A DNA stretch of 44,826 bases from Dichloromethanomonas sp964477085 (lineage in GTDB: Bacteria > Bacillota > Desulfitobacteriia > Desulfitobacteriales > Syntrophobotulaceae). The stretch is from positions 1-44,826 of the forward strand of contig CAYZDF010000020.1 of NCBI GenBank assembly GCA_964477085.1, in the 5' to 3' direction. The notes beneath the pieces were generated by a model. It searched no databases. It was not told the DNA's origin and was given only the letters and a program-made list of their open reading frames with translations. The position numbers were made by a program, and so were the translations under genes. Shown here in pieces: positions 34,577-42,425 of the stretch; positions within the stretch are counted from its first letter, which is position 1; every line of letters begins with the position of its first letter.

Positions 34577-35107
34577 TTATTTTTTAAATATGAAATACCC
34601 TAACAGCATAGAGGTTATTACGAGAAATGCTGGGTGCACCCATGGCAGGAAGAACATAATGACTAAGGCTACAATCCCGAAAATCCATGTAACTTTGCCA
34701 GTCATAGCTTTTTGTCCCATCTGAATGGCTGTTTGAGCTAGAAGTACGGCAACTACAGGTCTGACTCCTTTGAGCATGGCTTGCATTGCCGGAGCATCCG
34801 AATACTTCATAATCAGTCCACCTAAAAAGACAACAATTAGAGTTGTTGGTAGGAACACACCTATGAGAGCAACCAGCGCACCAAGCCAACCTTTAACCCG
34901 ATAACCGATCATACCTGCTATCTTGGTGGCAATGGGTGCAGGAAGTGAATTAGCAATAGCTAAAACGTCTGCAAATTCTTCATTATTAAGCCATTTATAT
35001 TTATTTACTACTTCAGCCTGAATGAGTGGAATTGCTGCCGGACCGCCACCAAAGCTGAAATTACTGGCTCTGAAAAAACCAATGAATAAATCCCAAAATG
35101 TTTTCAT
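34577..35107 (-). CDS. Chromate transporter family protein, second half-subunit
   Basis: A 176-residue protein with about five to six hydrophobic helices and the CHR-domain motif FSFGGGPAAIPLIQAE (about residues 17-32) plus a second conserved LPAPIATKIA (about 55). Each protein of the pair is a single CHR domain; the two probably form one heteromeric transporter, as in known short-chain ChrA pairs. It is 25 bases after its partner. The true substrate could be chromate, sulfate or another anion. Starts ATG at 35107. Confidence 0.9.
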   Translation of the reverse strand: MKTFWDLFIGFFRASNFSFGGGPAAIPLIQAEVVNKYKWLNNEEFADVLAIANSLPAPIATKIAGMIGYRVKGWLGALVALIGVFLPTTLIVVFLGGLIMKYSDAPAMQAMLKGVRPVVAVLLAQTAIQMGQKAMTGKVTWIFGIVALVIMFFLPWVHPAFLVITSMLLGYFIFKK

Positions 35108-35132
35108 CTTTTCTACCTCATCTTCTTATACT

Positions 35133-35669
35133 TTAAAAAATAAAATAACCGACTGCCATAGAAAGAACGATTAACAAGGCAGGGTGCACTTTGATAAAGT
35201 ACAAGGCAGCAGCTGCCACAGCGGCGATCGCAATGGTCAAGTAGTCTGTCGGTGCTTGAATCTGAAATGCACTGACCCCCATGTCAAAGGCAACTACGAC
35301 AAGGAGAGCGGTTACGATCGGACGGACGCCTTTGAGCATGGATTTTAAAGCCATGGAATTAGCATACTTGGTCAATAACGTTCCTAAAAAAATAAGAATA
35401 AGTACAGTTGGTAATACGGTTGCTATTAAAGCAACAATAACACCTGGCCATGAGGCCACTTGATAGCCAATATAAGTTGCAATTTTGGTTGCAATAGGGC
35501 CTGGTAAGGCATTAGCGACTGCTATAGCATCTGTAAACTGAGAATCTGTCATCCAATGATAGTTATCAACTGCTTCAGCCTGAATTAAAGGAATAATTGC
35601 GGGTCCGCCCCCAAAGCCTAAATTGCTCGCCCGAAAAAATCCGATAAATAAGTTCCATAATTCGGTCAC
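35133..35669 (-). CDS. Chromate transporter family protein, first half-subunit
   Basis: A 178-residue single CHR-domain membrane protein, clearly paralogous to the next gene: LGFGGGPAIIPLIQAEAV at about residues 17-34 and LPGPIATKIATYIGYQ at about 52. The frame is open to a GTG at 35681, but the GTG at 35669 has GGAAGG at five bases and gives a start (MTELWNLF) that aligns with the partner's MKTFWDLF. First gene of the pair. Confidence 0.9.
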   Translation of the reverse strand: MTELWNLFIGFFRASNLGFGGGPAIIPLIQAEAVDNYHWMTDSQFTDAIAVANALPGPIATKIATYIGYQVASWPGVIVALIATVLPTVLILIFLGTLLTKYANSMALKSMLKGVRPIVTALLVVVAFDMGVSAFQIQAPTDYLTIAIAAVAAAALYFIKVHPALLIVLSMAVGYFIF

Positions 35670-35765
35670 ATTACCTTCCACCTTTCCTCTTAGGTATTAA
35701 CCGATTATTTTTGTACAAACATAATAATTATATCAAAAGTAAAGTTCCTTTTAAACTGATAAGCT

Positions 35766-37745
35766 CTAAGAATGGTCATTGACCACTTTTTTCATTTTCC
35801 TCTTAGCTCTGAATAATGATACAGAATTATAAAGAATGTCAGCATGCGTATCTTCCCCGTCTTCATTCCACTCGGACAAGATGATATCCTGGTTATGGCA
35901 AACTTGAAAACCGGCAGGCTTGGTCAGAATATGTCCTTTCCCGCCGGAAGAAGTCGTTAATTCCAAGGGATAATCTAACGAAGTAGCCAAAGGCATCTTA
36001 CCTGTTAGCATAAAATAATCATTCTCGAGAATGGGGTCATTACAATCTCCTTTCATTTTTATGATGTCTGACATAACCTTGCCGGACAAATCTTTTAGTA
36101 CGCTGATCCTGAAGCTGACTACCGGTTCAAGCAGCAAATTGCAGTTATTTTCAAGAGCTTGTTGGATTGCTCTGATCGTAGCGATTCGGAAATCTCCGCC
36201 ATGTGTATGTTCCAGGTGATGCTTACCAGCTATCAACTTTACTTTGACGTCAAGGACTGGATTTCCGATTAGGCTTCCATGGTTTAAAGCTTCAGGAATG
36301 GCTTTTTCAATAGCCTTTTGGTATTGGCTGGGAAGTTCATCTGTAGAGACAGCAGAAATAAAAATATTCCCTTGCCCCCGTTGATTGGGTTCCAATTCCA
36401 CTTCTACTTCGGCATAATGTTTTTTGGGTTCAAAGTGACAAAAACCTCTACTGGTTTGGGAAACTGTTTCAAAATACTTGACGATCGGTTTCGATAAAGT
36501 AACCTTGATGCCAAAGCGAGCCTGTATCATTTCTTCTAAGACTTCCATGTGGATCTGGCCCATGATATTGATATACATCTCTTTCGTTTCCGGATCCCAT
36601 TCATATGCCAGAAGCGGGTCTTCATCGTTGAGAGCAAGTAAAGCTTTATGCAGTTGTGGCCATTCTAAAGCGTTAAAAGGAGTGACTTTTGTTTGTAACA
36701 ATCTCTGAACCTGTGTTTCGTCTAAGGTAAGAGCCTCACTTCCGAGTACATCTCCAGCTGATATATCATTTAAACCAGACAGTATTCCAATATCACCGGC
36801 GGATAATTGTTCAACAACACACTGCTTATTACCGATGATGGTTTTGATCTGAGCTATTTTACATTCTTCCTGTTGATGATTGATCACACTGTCCCTGACA
36901 TTAACGACACCGCTTAGTACCTTGGCGTAAGCGAGTCTGCCCAGCTTGTCATCATTTCTGACCTTAAACACTTTAATTGATGCTTGACCCGAGTTTTCTT
37001 CGGCAGAGCGGTCTGAAGCAGGCATGAAATTCACGATACACTCGAGCAAGTTGGATACTCCCTGCCCCGTTTTAGCTGAGCCATAGAGAACAGGATAAAA
37101 TCGGCAGAAATTTATGGTCTTACGGACAGAGTTCAGGAGATCTGAAGCGGTTATCGGCGAATCAACAAGATATCGATGCAGGAGTTCATCATCTCGATCA
37201 GCGAGGAACTCAATGAGTTCCGCTTTTGGGGAAGACCAATCAGAGAAGTATTCATCTATTAACAAGTGGACATCAGGTGTAAAGGTTTCGGATATTTGTT
37301 TAAAGATACCAGAAAGGTCTGCGTCAAGGTGATCGGCCTTATTGATAAAGAACAGGGCTGGGATTTTCTTGGCTTGGACTAGTTCCCAGATCAGTTCAGT
37401 ATGCTGCTGAATACCATCCAAAGCTGAGATGATTATGACAACAGTGTCTGCGACACTTAAAGATCTCTCTAATTCCGATACAAAATCGACATGCCCCGGA
37501 GTATCAATCAGGTTAATCTTAACATCCTTCCAATTAACTGACGCATATTCAGAAAAGATGGTAATTCCTCTTCGAATCTCGATCGGTGAGCTATCAAAAT
37601 ATGAGGAACCCTCGTCAACCCGGCCGATTTTTCGGACCGCTCCGGTTTGAAACAGGATTTGTTCAGCCAGTGAGGTTTTGCCAGCATCTACATGCGCGGC
37701 AAAACAGATATTACGTAAATTACATATATTACGATTACGATCCAT
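35766..37745 (-). CDS. TetM-like / EF-G-like ribosome-associated GTPase
   Basis: A 659-residue translational GTPase. G motifs: AHVDAGKT (residues 17-24), RRGITI (about 62), DTPGHVDF (about 84) and NKAD (about 138). Domain order and the DPLLAYEWD / FLGKVQMEV-like region (here IMGQIHMEVLEE) match the tetracycline ribosomal protection family (TetM/TetO, about 640). In the domain IV loop, where TetM has a YSPVS tip, this protein has a His-rich KHHLEHTHGGDFR, so tetracycline resistance should not be assumed; it may be a housekeeping EF-G paralogue. AGAGG lies seven bases before the ATG at 37745; a 30-residue extension to 37835 has no such site. Confidence 0.82.
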   Translation of the reverse strand: MDRNRNICNLRNICFAAHVDAGKTSLAEQILFQTGAVRKIGRVDEGSSYFDSSPIEIRRGITIFSEYASVNWKDVKINLIDTPGHVDFVSELERSLSVADTVVIIISALDGIQQHTELIWELVQAKKIPALFFINKADHLDADLSGIFKQISETFTPDVHLLIDEYFSDWSSPKAELIEFLADRDDELLHRYLVDSPITASDLLNSVRKTINFCRFYPVLYGSAKTGQGVSNLLECIVNFMPASDRSAEENSGQASIKVFKVRNDDKLGRLAYAKVLSGVVNVRDSVINHQQEECKIAQIKTIIGNKQCVVEQLSAGDIGILSGLNDISAGDVLGSEALTLDETQVQRLLQTKVTPFNALEWPQLHKALLALNDEDPLLAYEWDPETKEMYINIMGQIHMEVLEEMIQARFGIKVTLSKPIVKYFETVSQTSRGFCHFEPKKHYAEVEVELEPNQRGQGNIFISAVSTDELPSQYQKAIEKAIPEALNHGSLIGNPVLDVKVKLIAGKHHLEHTHGGDFRIATIRAIQQALENNCNLLLEPVVSFRISVLKDLSGKVMSDIIKMKGDCNDPILENDYFMLTGKMPLATSLDYPLELTTSSGGKGHILTKPAGFQVCHNQDIILSEWNEDGEDTHADILYNSVSLFRAKRKMKKVVNDHS

Positions 37746-37888
37746 GATGAACCTCTTTTCAAAATTAAAGTAATGCATTTGTTTCATATGATCTGAAAAT
37801 AAATGGCTTACTAAGATCATGATTACATAATTCAAATTGACGTGGAAAAAATAGAGTTATACTCAAAATATAAGGATGTGTATCATTC

Positions 37889-38068
37889 ATGGAAAGAAGA
37901 ACAAAAGATCATATTATTACTGGTGTTAAATGCAACGTTAATTCCTGTAAGTATTGGGAAAAAGGCAATCATTGTACAGCTGGGGAGATCGAAATCAACC
38001 CGCCGAACTCCTATAGTTCCGAGATGACAGATTGCAGTACGTTTGAGCCCAGAAACTACTTCGATTGA
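37889..38068 (+). CDS. DUF1540 small cysteine-rich protein
   Basis: A 59-residue protein, visible only in this frame. It has the DUF1540 pattern VKCNVNSCKYWEKGNHCTAGEIEI, here split by residue: Cys at 15, 20, 29 and 49, with a late TDCSTFEP. The four cysteines are probably a small metal site. AAGGATG lies about ten bases before the ATG. It is divergent from the TetM-like gene and convergent with the CPBP gene. Function unknown; it is common in spore-forming Firmicutes. Confidence 0.82.
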   Translation: MERRTKDHIITGVKCNVNSCKYWEKGNHCTAGEIEINPPNSYSSEMTDCSTFEPRNYFD

Positions 38069-38102
38069 TGGGGGTATTAACAGTGGCTGTGAAGAGGGAT
38101 TT

Positions 38103-38657
38103 TTAATACTGAAGATGCCCTTTCTTGATAAGCCATGCTGTTAGAATATTGACCGCGAAGTGACAGATGATCGGAACCCAGATGGTTTGAGATATCAAAT
38201 AGGTAAAACCCAGAATGAGTCCCATTAAAAAGACTTCAAGCAGGAGAAATATCTTTTTCAAATATCTGAAATGGATGAGGGTGAAGAGAATACTCGCAAT
38301 CCAGATCCCGGTATGCGTTTGGATAAGACCACGAAATAGCCATTCTTCGGCCAAAGAACCAAAAAGAAAGATTGCCGAAAGCTCAGGTAAGGAAAAGGTA
38401 TTGATCAGGAGAATATTGATTTCGTCCAGTAATCGATCACGAGTGACATAATGATGAAAGAATAATTGCAAAGCTAATAAGACCGTACTTCCACCAAGCA
38501 ACGTAATGAAAATGTTTTCTCCATACCCTATTGGAACTAATTGACTCCATTTTGTGTCAGGAAATAAAAACCACCCAAGCAATAAACTGAGGATTACCAG
38601 GATGCCCTGGGAAAGAATAATATTAAGCAAAAGCATTCGCTTGGAAATTTCGATCAT
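38103..38657 (-). CDS. CPBP family intramembrane metalloprotease
   Basis: A 184-residue membrane protein with about five to six helices. The conserved EEWLFRG motif (about residues 102-108, containing the EExxxR pattern) and TLIHFRY (about 126-132) are the CAAX-protease/bacteriocin-processing signatures. Substrates of such proteins in bacteria are mostly unknown; roles in peptide maturation or immunity have been described for relatives. AGAGGG precedes the ATG. No bacteriocin-like gene is next to it. Confidence 0.88.
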   Translation of the reverse strand: MIEISKRMLLLNIILSQGILVILSLLLGWFLFPDTKWSQLVPIGYGENIFITLLGGSTVLLALQLFFHHYVTRDRLLDEINILLINTFSLPELSAIFLFGSLAEEWLFRGLIQTHTGIWIASILFTLIHFRYLKKIFLLLEVFLMGLILGFTYLISQTIWVPIICHFAVNILTAWLIKKGHLQY

Positions 38658-38826
38658 GAATGTTACTTCCCTCTTATTATTTCCTCAATCATAAAACTTA
38701 GTTGAAATTAAGTGGTCAGATTACTCCTAAAAATCAGCAATAGGGCCTGCCTTCATCAGAATAGCACTACATCTGTCCAAAACTTTAGCACAGACCAAAA
38801 AGAAGAAGGAATAACGAGTAAAATCC

Positions 38827-40035
38827 TTAATCCTGATCAAATAAACTATCTAATAGTCCTAAACTGATTAAAGCCAAGACCTTTAACCCATCTGCCAAGG
38901 CGTCTTCATCAATATTGAAACGCGGATGATGATGAGGATAGATAATCCCTTTCTCTTTGTTACCAGCCCCGATAAAAATGATTGCTCCGGGAACATGGTG
39001 AAGATAGGCAGAAAAATCCTCACCTCCCATCACTGGCCTCATCGGATGGATGAATGAAGCCCCTAAGGTCGTTTCCAATATGCCGGATATCTTCCTGACG
39101 ATTATGTCATTATTAATAACCGGATCATAGCCTAACTCATATTGAAAGGTATAATCAGCATGATAAGCAGAACATATCCCTTTGATCAGGTTTTCCATAA
39201 TATCTGGTAAGGCTCTTCTCGTTTCTGGATTAAAGGTTCGGGCTGTCCCCTTCATAGATACTTTTTCAGGGATAACATTATAAGCTGTCCCTCCGCCTTC
39301 AATGCCTGTAATAGAAAGAACAAGGGGATCTATGGGATTACTATTTCTGGATACGATTGTTTGTAAGGCCGTTATCACATTGGCACTGACCACGATGGGG
39401 TCGATTACTTCCTCCGGCATAGCAGCATGCCCGCCTTTACCTTTTATCACAATATTAAAGTTATCTGGTGCAGCCATCAAGGGACCTGAGGCAAGACCAA
39501 CCTTACCCAGATCTAAAGTTGCCCATAAATGGATAGCAAAGATCATATCTACCCCATCCAGTATACCACTGGCGACAAGTTCGCGTGCACCACCGGGATG
39601 AATCTCTTCGGCGTGTTGAAAGATAAAACGAATCTCACCTTGGATTTTATCTTTGAACTGGGCTAAGATTTTTACGGCACCAAGCAGCATGGCCACATGT
39701 CCGTCGTGACCACAGGCATGCATGATTCCACTCTGGTTTGACCTATACGCAATTTCATTTTCTTCTTGCAAAGCAAGAGCATCCATATCACTTCGGATAG
39801 CCAGAACTTTCCCCTCTTTGGATCCCTTAAGAACTGCCAGCACACTCGTAGGAGTGGGTCTGCTCACAACAATCTCCGGATTTGTCTTAAGGATATTAAA
39901 TATCATATCAGAGGTCATAAACTCATTAAAAGATAATTCGGGGTTTTGATGAATTGTCTGCCTCAACGTAATGACTTCGTCACGCAATTCAGCAACCATT
40001 TCCTCTACGGTGTTAATACGATCTAATTCGTGCAT
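38827..40035 (-). CDS. M20 family amidohydrolase
   Basis: A 402-residue zinc amidohydrolase of the M20D type (hippurate hydrolase / N-acyl-amino-acid deacylase-like). Motifs: IHQNPELSFNE (about residues 28-38), AIRSDMDALALQEE (about 80), MHACGHDGHVAML (about 105-117), HAEEIHPGGAREL (about 142-154) and VMGGEDFSAYL (about 358). The full length and all metal ligands are present. GGGAG lies nine bases from the ATG at 40035. The exact substrate cannot be read from sequence. Confidence 0.92.
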   Translation of the reverse strand: MHELDRINTVEEMVAELRDEVITLRQTIHQNPELSFNEFMTSDMIFNILKTNPEIVVSRPTPTSVLAVLKGSKEGKVLAIRSDMDALALQEENEIAYRSNQSGIMHACGHDGHVAMLLGAVKILAQFKDKIQGEIRFIFQHAEEIHPGGARELVASGILDGVDMIFAIHLWATLDLGKVGLASGPLMAAPDNFNIVIKGKGGHAAMPEEVIDPIVVSANVITALQTIVSRNSNPIDPLVLSITGIEGGGTAYNVIPEKVSMKGTARTFNPETRRALPDIMENLIKGICSAYHADYTFQYELGYDPVINNDIIVRKISGILETTLGASFIHPMRPVMGGEDFSAYLHHVPGAIIFIGAGNKEKGIIYPHHHPRFNIDEDALADGLKVLALISLGLLDSLFDQD

Positions 40036-40240
40036 TTAACCAGCTCCCTATATGGTATATCCAAGTAGTATTCTCTCTTTAATGATGAAATCCTTGAAAC
40101 AAACAGGATTTATTACTCCAGAGTCTCAAAATATATCGACAGTCGCCAAAGATTTACTGATTGAATACAGAATTCTTTTCCAATAATGATTGCATTCTTC
40201 TATTTTTTTGTTAATATATAAATATGTTATATGGAACAAC

Positions 40241-40254
40241 GGACAAAGACGTCC
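40241..40254 (+). promoter_or_regulatory. Leader hairpin 1, ANTAR-like hexaloop
   Basis: GGAC (40241-40244), loop AAAGAC, GTCC (40251-40254). The six-base loop has A at position 1 and G at position 4, as in known ANTAR targets. Its 3' arm is also the 5' arm of terminator 1, so the two structures exclude each other. Confidence 0.6.
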
Positions 40255-40280
40255 TCGAGTTATGACTCGGGGACTTTTTG
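40251..40280 (+). terminator. amtB leader terminator 1
   Basis: GTCCTCGAGT (40251-40260) pairs with ACTCGGGGAC (40265-40274, one G-T wobble) around TATG, followed by TTTTTG. It lies about 140 bases before amtB and in front of the second hairpin pair. Confidence 0.85.
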
Positions 40281-40287
40281 TATATAT

Positions 40288-40301
40288 AGGCAATGGCGCC
40301 T
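40288..40301 (+). promoter_or_regulatory. Leader hairpin 2, ANTAR-like hexaloop
   Basis: AGGC (40288-40291), loop AATGGC, GCCT (40298-40301). Again A at position 1 and G at position 4 of a six-base loop. The 3' arm lies inside the 5' arm of terminator 2, so pairing here would block that terminator. It is 33 bases after hairpin 1. Confidence 0.6.
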
Positions 40302-40335
40302 TGGTTCTTTTCAAACCAGGGCGTGTTTGTTTTTT
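40297..40335 (+). terminator. amtB leader terminator 2
   Basis: CGCCTTGGTT (40297-40306) pairs with AACCAGGGCG (40314-40323, one G-T wobble) around seven bases, then TGTTTGTTTTTT. It ends just before the ribosome binding site of the mini-ORF. Confidence 0.85.
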
Positions 40336-40348
40336 AAGGAGGGATTGG

Positions 40349-40396
40349 ATGGAATATGATAAGCAACTTGAGGCGATAATAATTATTTTTTATTGA
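40349..40396 (+). CDS. 15-residue leader peptide before amtB
   Basis: ATG at 40349 follows AAGGAGGG by about eight bases and encodes MEYDKQLEAIIIIFY, stopping at TGA 40394-40396. The stop ends two bases before the AAGGAG site of amtB, so passage of ribosomes may help amtB translation. Not recognised as a known peptide; the good ribosome binding site is the main evidence. Confidence 0.5.
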   Translation: MEYDKQLEAIIIIFY

Positions 40397-40414
40397 AGAA
40401 GGAGTTGTTAAAAC

Positions 40415-41743
40415 ATGAAAACTAAAATCATTTTACTCATTGCCATTTTATCTATTTTAATGATACCAACATTGGCTTTTGCTGATGGCCCTACACCTGA
40501 GAGTAATGAGATTGCCATCAATACGGTATGGGTACTTTTGGCAGCTTTTCTGGTTTTCTTCATGCAAGCTGGATTTGCTATGGTTGAAGCAGGGTTTACC
40601 AGAGCTAAAAATGCCGGAAACATTATTATGAAAAATCTAATGGATTTTTCTGTTGGAACAGTTGTATATTGGCTATTTGGATTTTCCTTGATGTTCGGCG
40701 TCAGCTATTTGGGTTTCTTTGGTACAACCGGATTCGCCATGTCTGATACGTTTGAGCATTTAGGGCTTTCTATTCCGATATGGGCCTTCCTCATCTTTCA
40801 AACTGTATTTGCTGCCACTGCAGCTACCATCGTATCGGGTGCTATGGCAGAAAGAACCAAGTTCAGTTCATATCTCATCTATAGTTTGGTAATCAGCGCT
40901 GTCATTTATCCGGTCGTAGGTCATTGGATCTGGGGCGGTGGCTGGCTCTTTGAAAGAGGCATGATTGACTTTGCCGGTTCTACTGTAGTCCATTCCGTCG
41001 GAGGCTGGGCAGCCTTGATTGGAGCATTATTGATTGGACCTCGCGTCGGAAAATATACCAAAGAAGGCAAAGCCAATGCTATTCCTGGTCATAATATCAC
41101 ATTAGGAGCCTTGGGTGTCTTTATTCTTTGGTTTGGTTGGTTTGGCTTCAACCCTGGCAGTACCTTATCCGGTACGACACCAGACATTGCACTGATTGCA
41201 GTTAACACCAATATTGCAGCAGCTTGCGGTGCAATTATTGCGATGGTTGTTACCTGGGTCAAATACAAAAAACCCGATGTATCCTTAACTCTGAATGGTG
41301 CTTTAGCAGGTTTGGTAGCCATTACAGCAGGCTGTGCCACAGTCAATCCTATAGGTGCGTCGGTGATCGGATTATTAGCCGGTTTAGTGGTGGTAGTCTC
41401 CGTTGAGTTTATTGATAAAGTCCTTCGTATAGACGATCCTGTCGGTGCAATTTCAGTGCACGGCGTATGTGGAGCATTTGGTACAGCCATGGTGGGTCTC
41501 CTGGCGGTGGATGGCGGCTTATTCTATGGCGGTGGTGTATCGCTCCTAGTCACTCAGTTAATCGGTATTGCTGCAGTCTTTCTCTGGACTGGTGCCACTT
41601 CCCTCATTCTTTTCGGAGCCATTAAATATACGGTTGGTCTGAGAGTAACTGAAGCTGAAGAGGAAATCGGACTTGATATCGGTGAACATGGTATGGAAGC
41701 TTATCCTGGATTCCAGATGAGAAGCCATAATGTAAACTGGTAA
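40415..41743 (+). CDS. amtB: Ammonium transporter AmtB
   Basis: A 442-residue ammonia channel. An N-terminal signal peptide (LLIAILSILMIPTLAFA, cleaved near residue 23) is followed by about eleven membrane helices. Signatures include QAGFAMVEAGFTRAKN (about residues 50-65), WIWGGGWL (about 168-175), the pore histidine motif VVHSVGGWAALIG (about 192-204) and VHGVCGAFGT (about 348-357, second pore His). It is followed by its PII regulator gene. Expression probably depends on read-through of the two leader terminators; AAGGAG precedes the ATG. Confidence 0.97.
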   Translation: MKTKIILLIAILSILMIPTLAFADGPTPESNEIAINTVWVLLAAFLVFFMQAGFAMVEAGFTRAKNAGNIIMKNLMDFSVGTVVYWLFGFSLMFGVSYLGFFGTTGFAMSDTFEHLGLSIPIWAFLIFQTVFAATAATIVSGAMAERTKFSSYLIYSLVISAVIYPVVGHWIWGGGWLFERGMIDFAGSTVVHSVGGWAALIGALLIGPRVGKYTKEGKANAIPGHNITLGALGVFILWFGWFGFNPGSTLSGTTPDIALIAVNTNIAAACGAIIAMVVTWVKYKKPDVSLTLNGALAGLVAITAGCATVNPIGASVIGLLAGLVVVVSVEFIDKVLRIDDPVGAISVHGVCGAFGTAMVGLLAVDGGLFYGGGVSLLVTQLIGIAAVFLWTGATSLILFGAIKYTVGLRVTEAEEEIGLDIGEHGMEAYPGFQMRSHNVNW

Positions 41744-41848
41744 TACTCTCATATTTGTTATGATCAGGTAAGGCTCCGCTATCTTAATGTAGGATGAGAT
41801 TTAAGTTAAAAAAATAAAGGTATAAAATATTTCAAAGAGGTGTGTATG

Positions 41849-42187
41849 ATGAAAAAGTTAGAGTGTATTATTCGTCCGGCTAAACTTGAAGAGGTTAAAG
41901 AAGCACTTGGTAAATTTGGAGTCAAAGGAATGACCGTTACCAATGTCATCGGCTGCGGACTACAGCAAGGTAAGACGGAAGTTTATCGCGGCAATACCTA
42001 TACCATCAATTTACTGCCAAAGGTCAAAGTAGAAATCGTGGTTCCAGATGAATCCGTGGAAAAGGCCATTGATATTATTGTTAAAACAGCCCGGACCGGT
42101 GATATCGGCGACGGCAAAATCTTTGTCTACGATATGCTCGATGCGGTAAGGATTCGCACCGGTGAAGCCGGAGAAAGTGCCGTATAA
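41849..42187 (+). CDS. glnB: PII nitrogen regulatory protein
   Basis: A 112-residue PII signal protein that senses 2-oxoglutarate and ATP/ADP and plugs AmtB. With the ATG at 41849 (eight bases after AAGAGG) the numbering is standard: the T-loop GKTEVYRGNTYT carries Tyr46 and Tyr51, and LLPKVKVEIV follows with Lys58. The C-terminal signature TGDIGDGKIFVYDM is present. The usual partners are reversed here (amtB first, PII second), so GlnK is an equally good name. About 100 bases separate it from amtB. Confidence 0.96.
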   Translation: MKKLECIIRPAKLEEVKEALGKFGVKGMTVTNVIGCGLQQGKTEVYRGNTYTINLLPKVKVEIVVPDESVEKAIDIIVKTARTGDIGDGKIFVYDMLDAVRIRTGEAGESAV

Positions 42188-42320
42188 TGTCTTCTTCGTA
42201 TCCCAATAAAGTTAATTACCATTGAACTATAATGAACTTATCTGTAGGATGTGAGAACGAGATCTTATATTAAACTTACTGAGCTTATTAGTTCTGAAAA
42301 TGAATCAGGTATACATTTAG

Positions 42321-42370
42321 AATAAAAGAAAGGCCAAGATGTTAATGTCATGGCCTTTCTTTTATTCTTT
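42321..42370. terminator. Bidirectional terminator between glnB and the sensor gene
   Basis: AATAAAAGAAAGGCCA (42321-42336) and TGGCCTTTCTTTTATT (42351-42366) form a perfect 16-pair stem with a 14-base loop and T/A-rich flanks. It serves convergent genes on both sides. Confidence 0.9.
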
Positions 42371-42425
42371 TCATTTGGTTAACACGCCTATTTTTGAAGT
42401 TGAGCTTTAATTAAGCTTCAAGTCT

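Noticed and set aside
34577..35669. Frameshifted single chromate transporter gene
   Set aside because: Each half has its own start, ribosome binding site and complete CHR motif, and the halves are paralogous; two-gene transporters of this kind are normal.
35766..37745. Calling the TetM-like GTPase a tetracycline resistance gene
   Set aside because: The decisive domain IV loop differs from TetM, and nothing suggests recent transfer.
37842..38027. 61-residue plus-strand frame overlapping the DUF1540 gene
   Set aside because: The other frame from 37889 has a ribosome binding site and the DUF1540 cysteine pattern.
40190..40414. Glutamine riboswitch (glnA motif) before amtB
   Set aside because: The conserved glnA/downstream-peptide core was not found; the paired terminators and hexaloops explain the structure better.
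41089..41490. 133-residue minus-strand frame inside amtB
   Set aside because: Antisense shadow of a conserved gene; no ribosome binding site or family motif.
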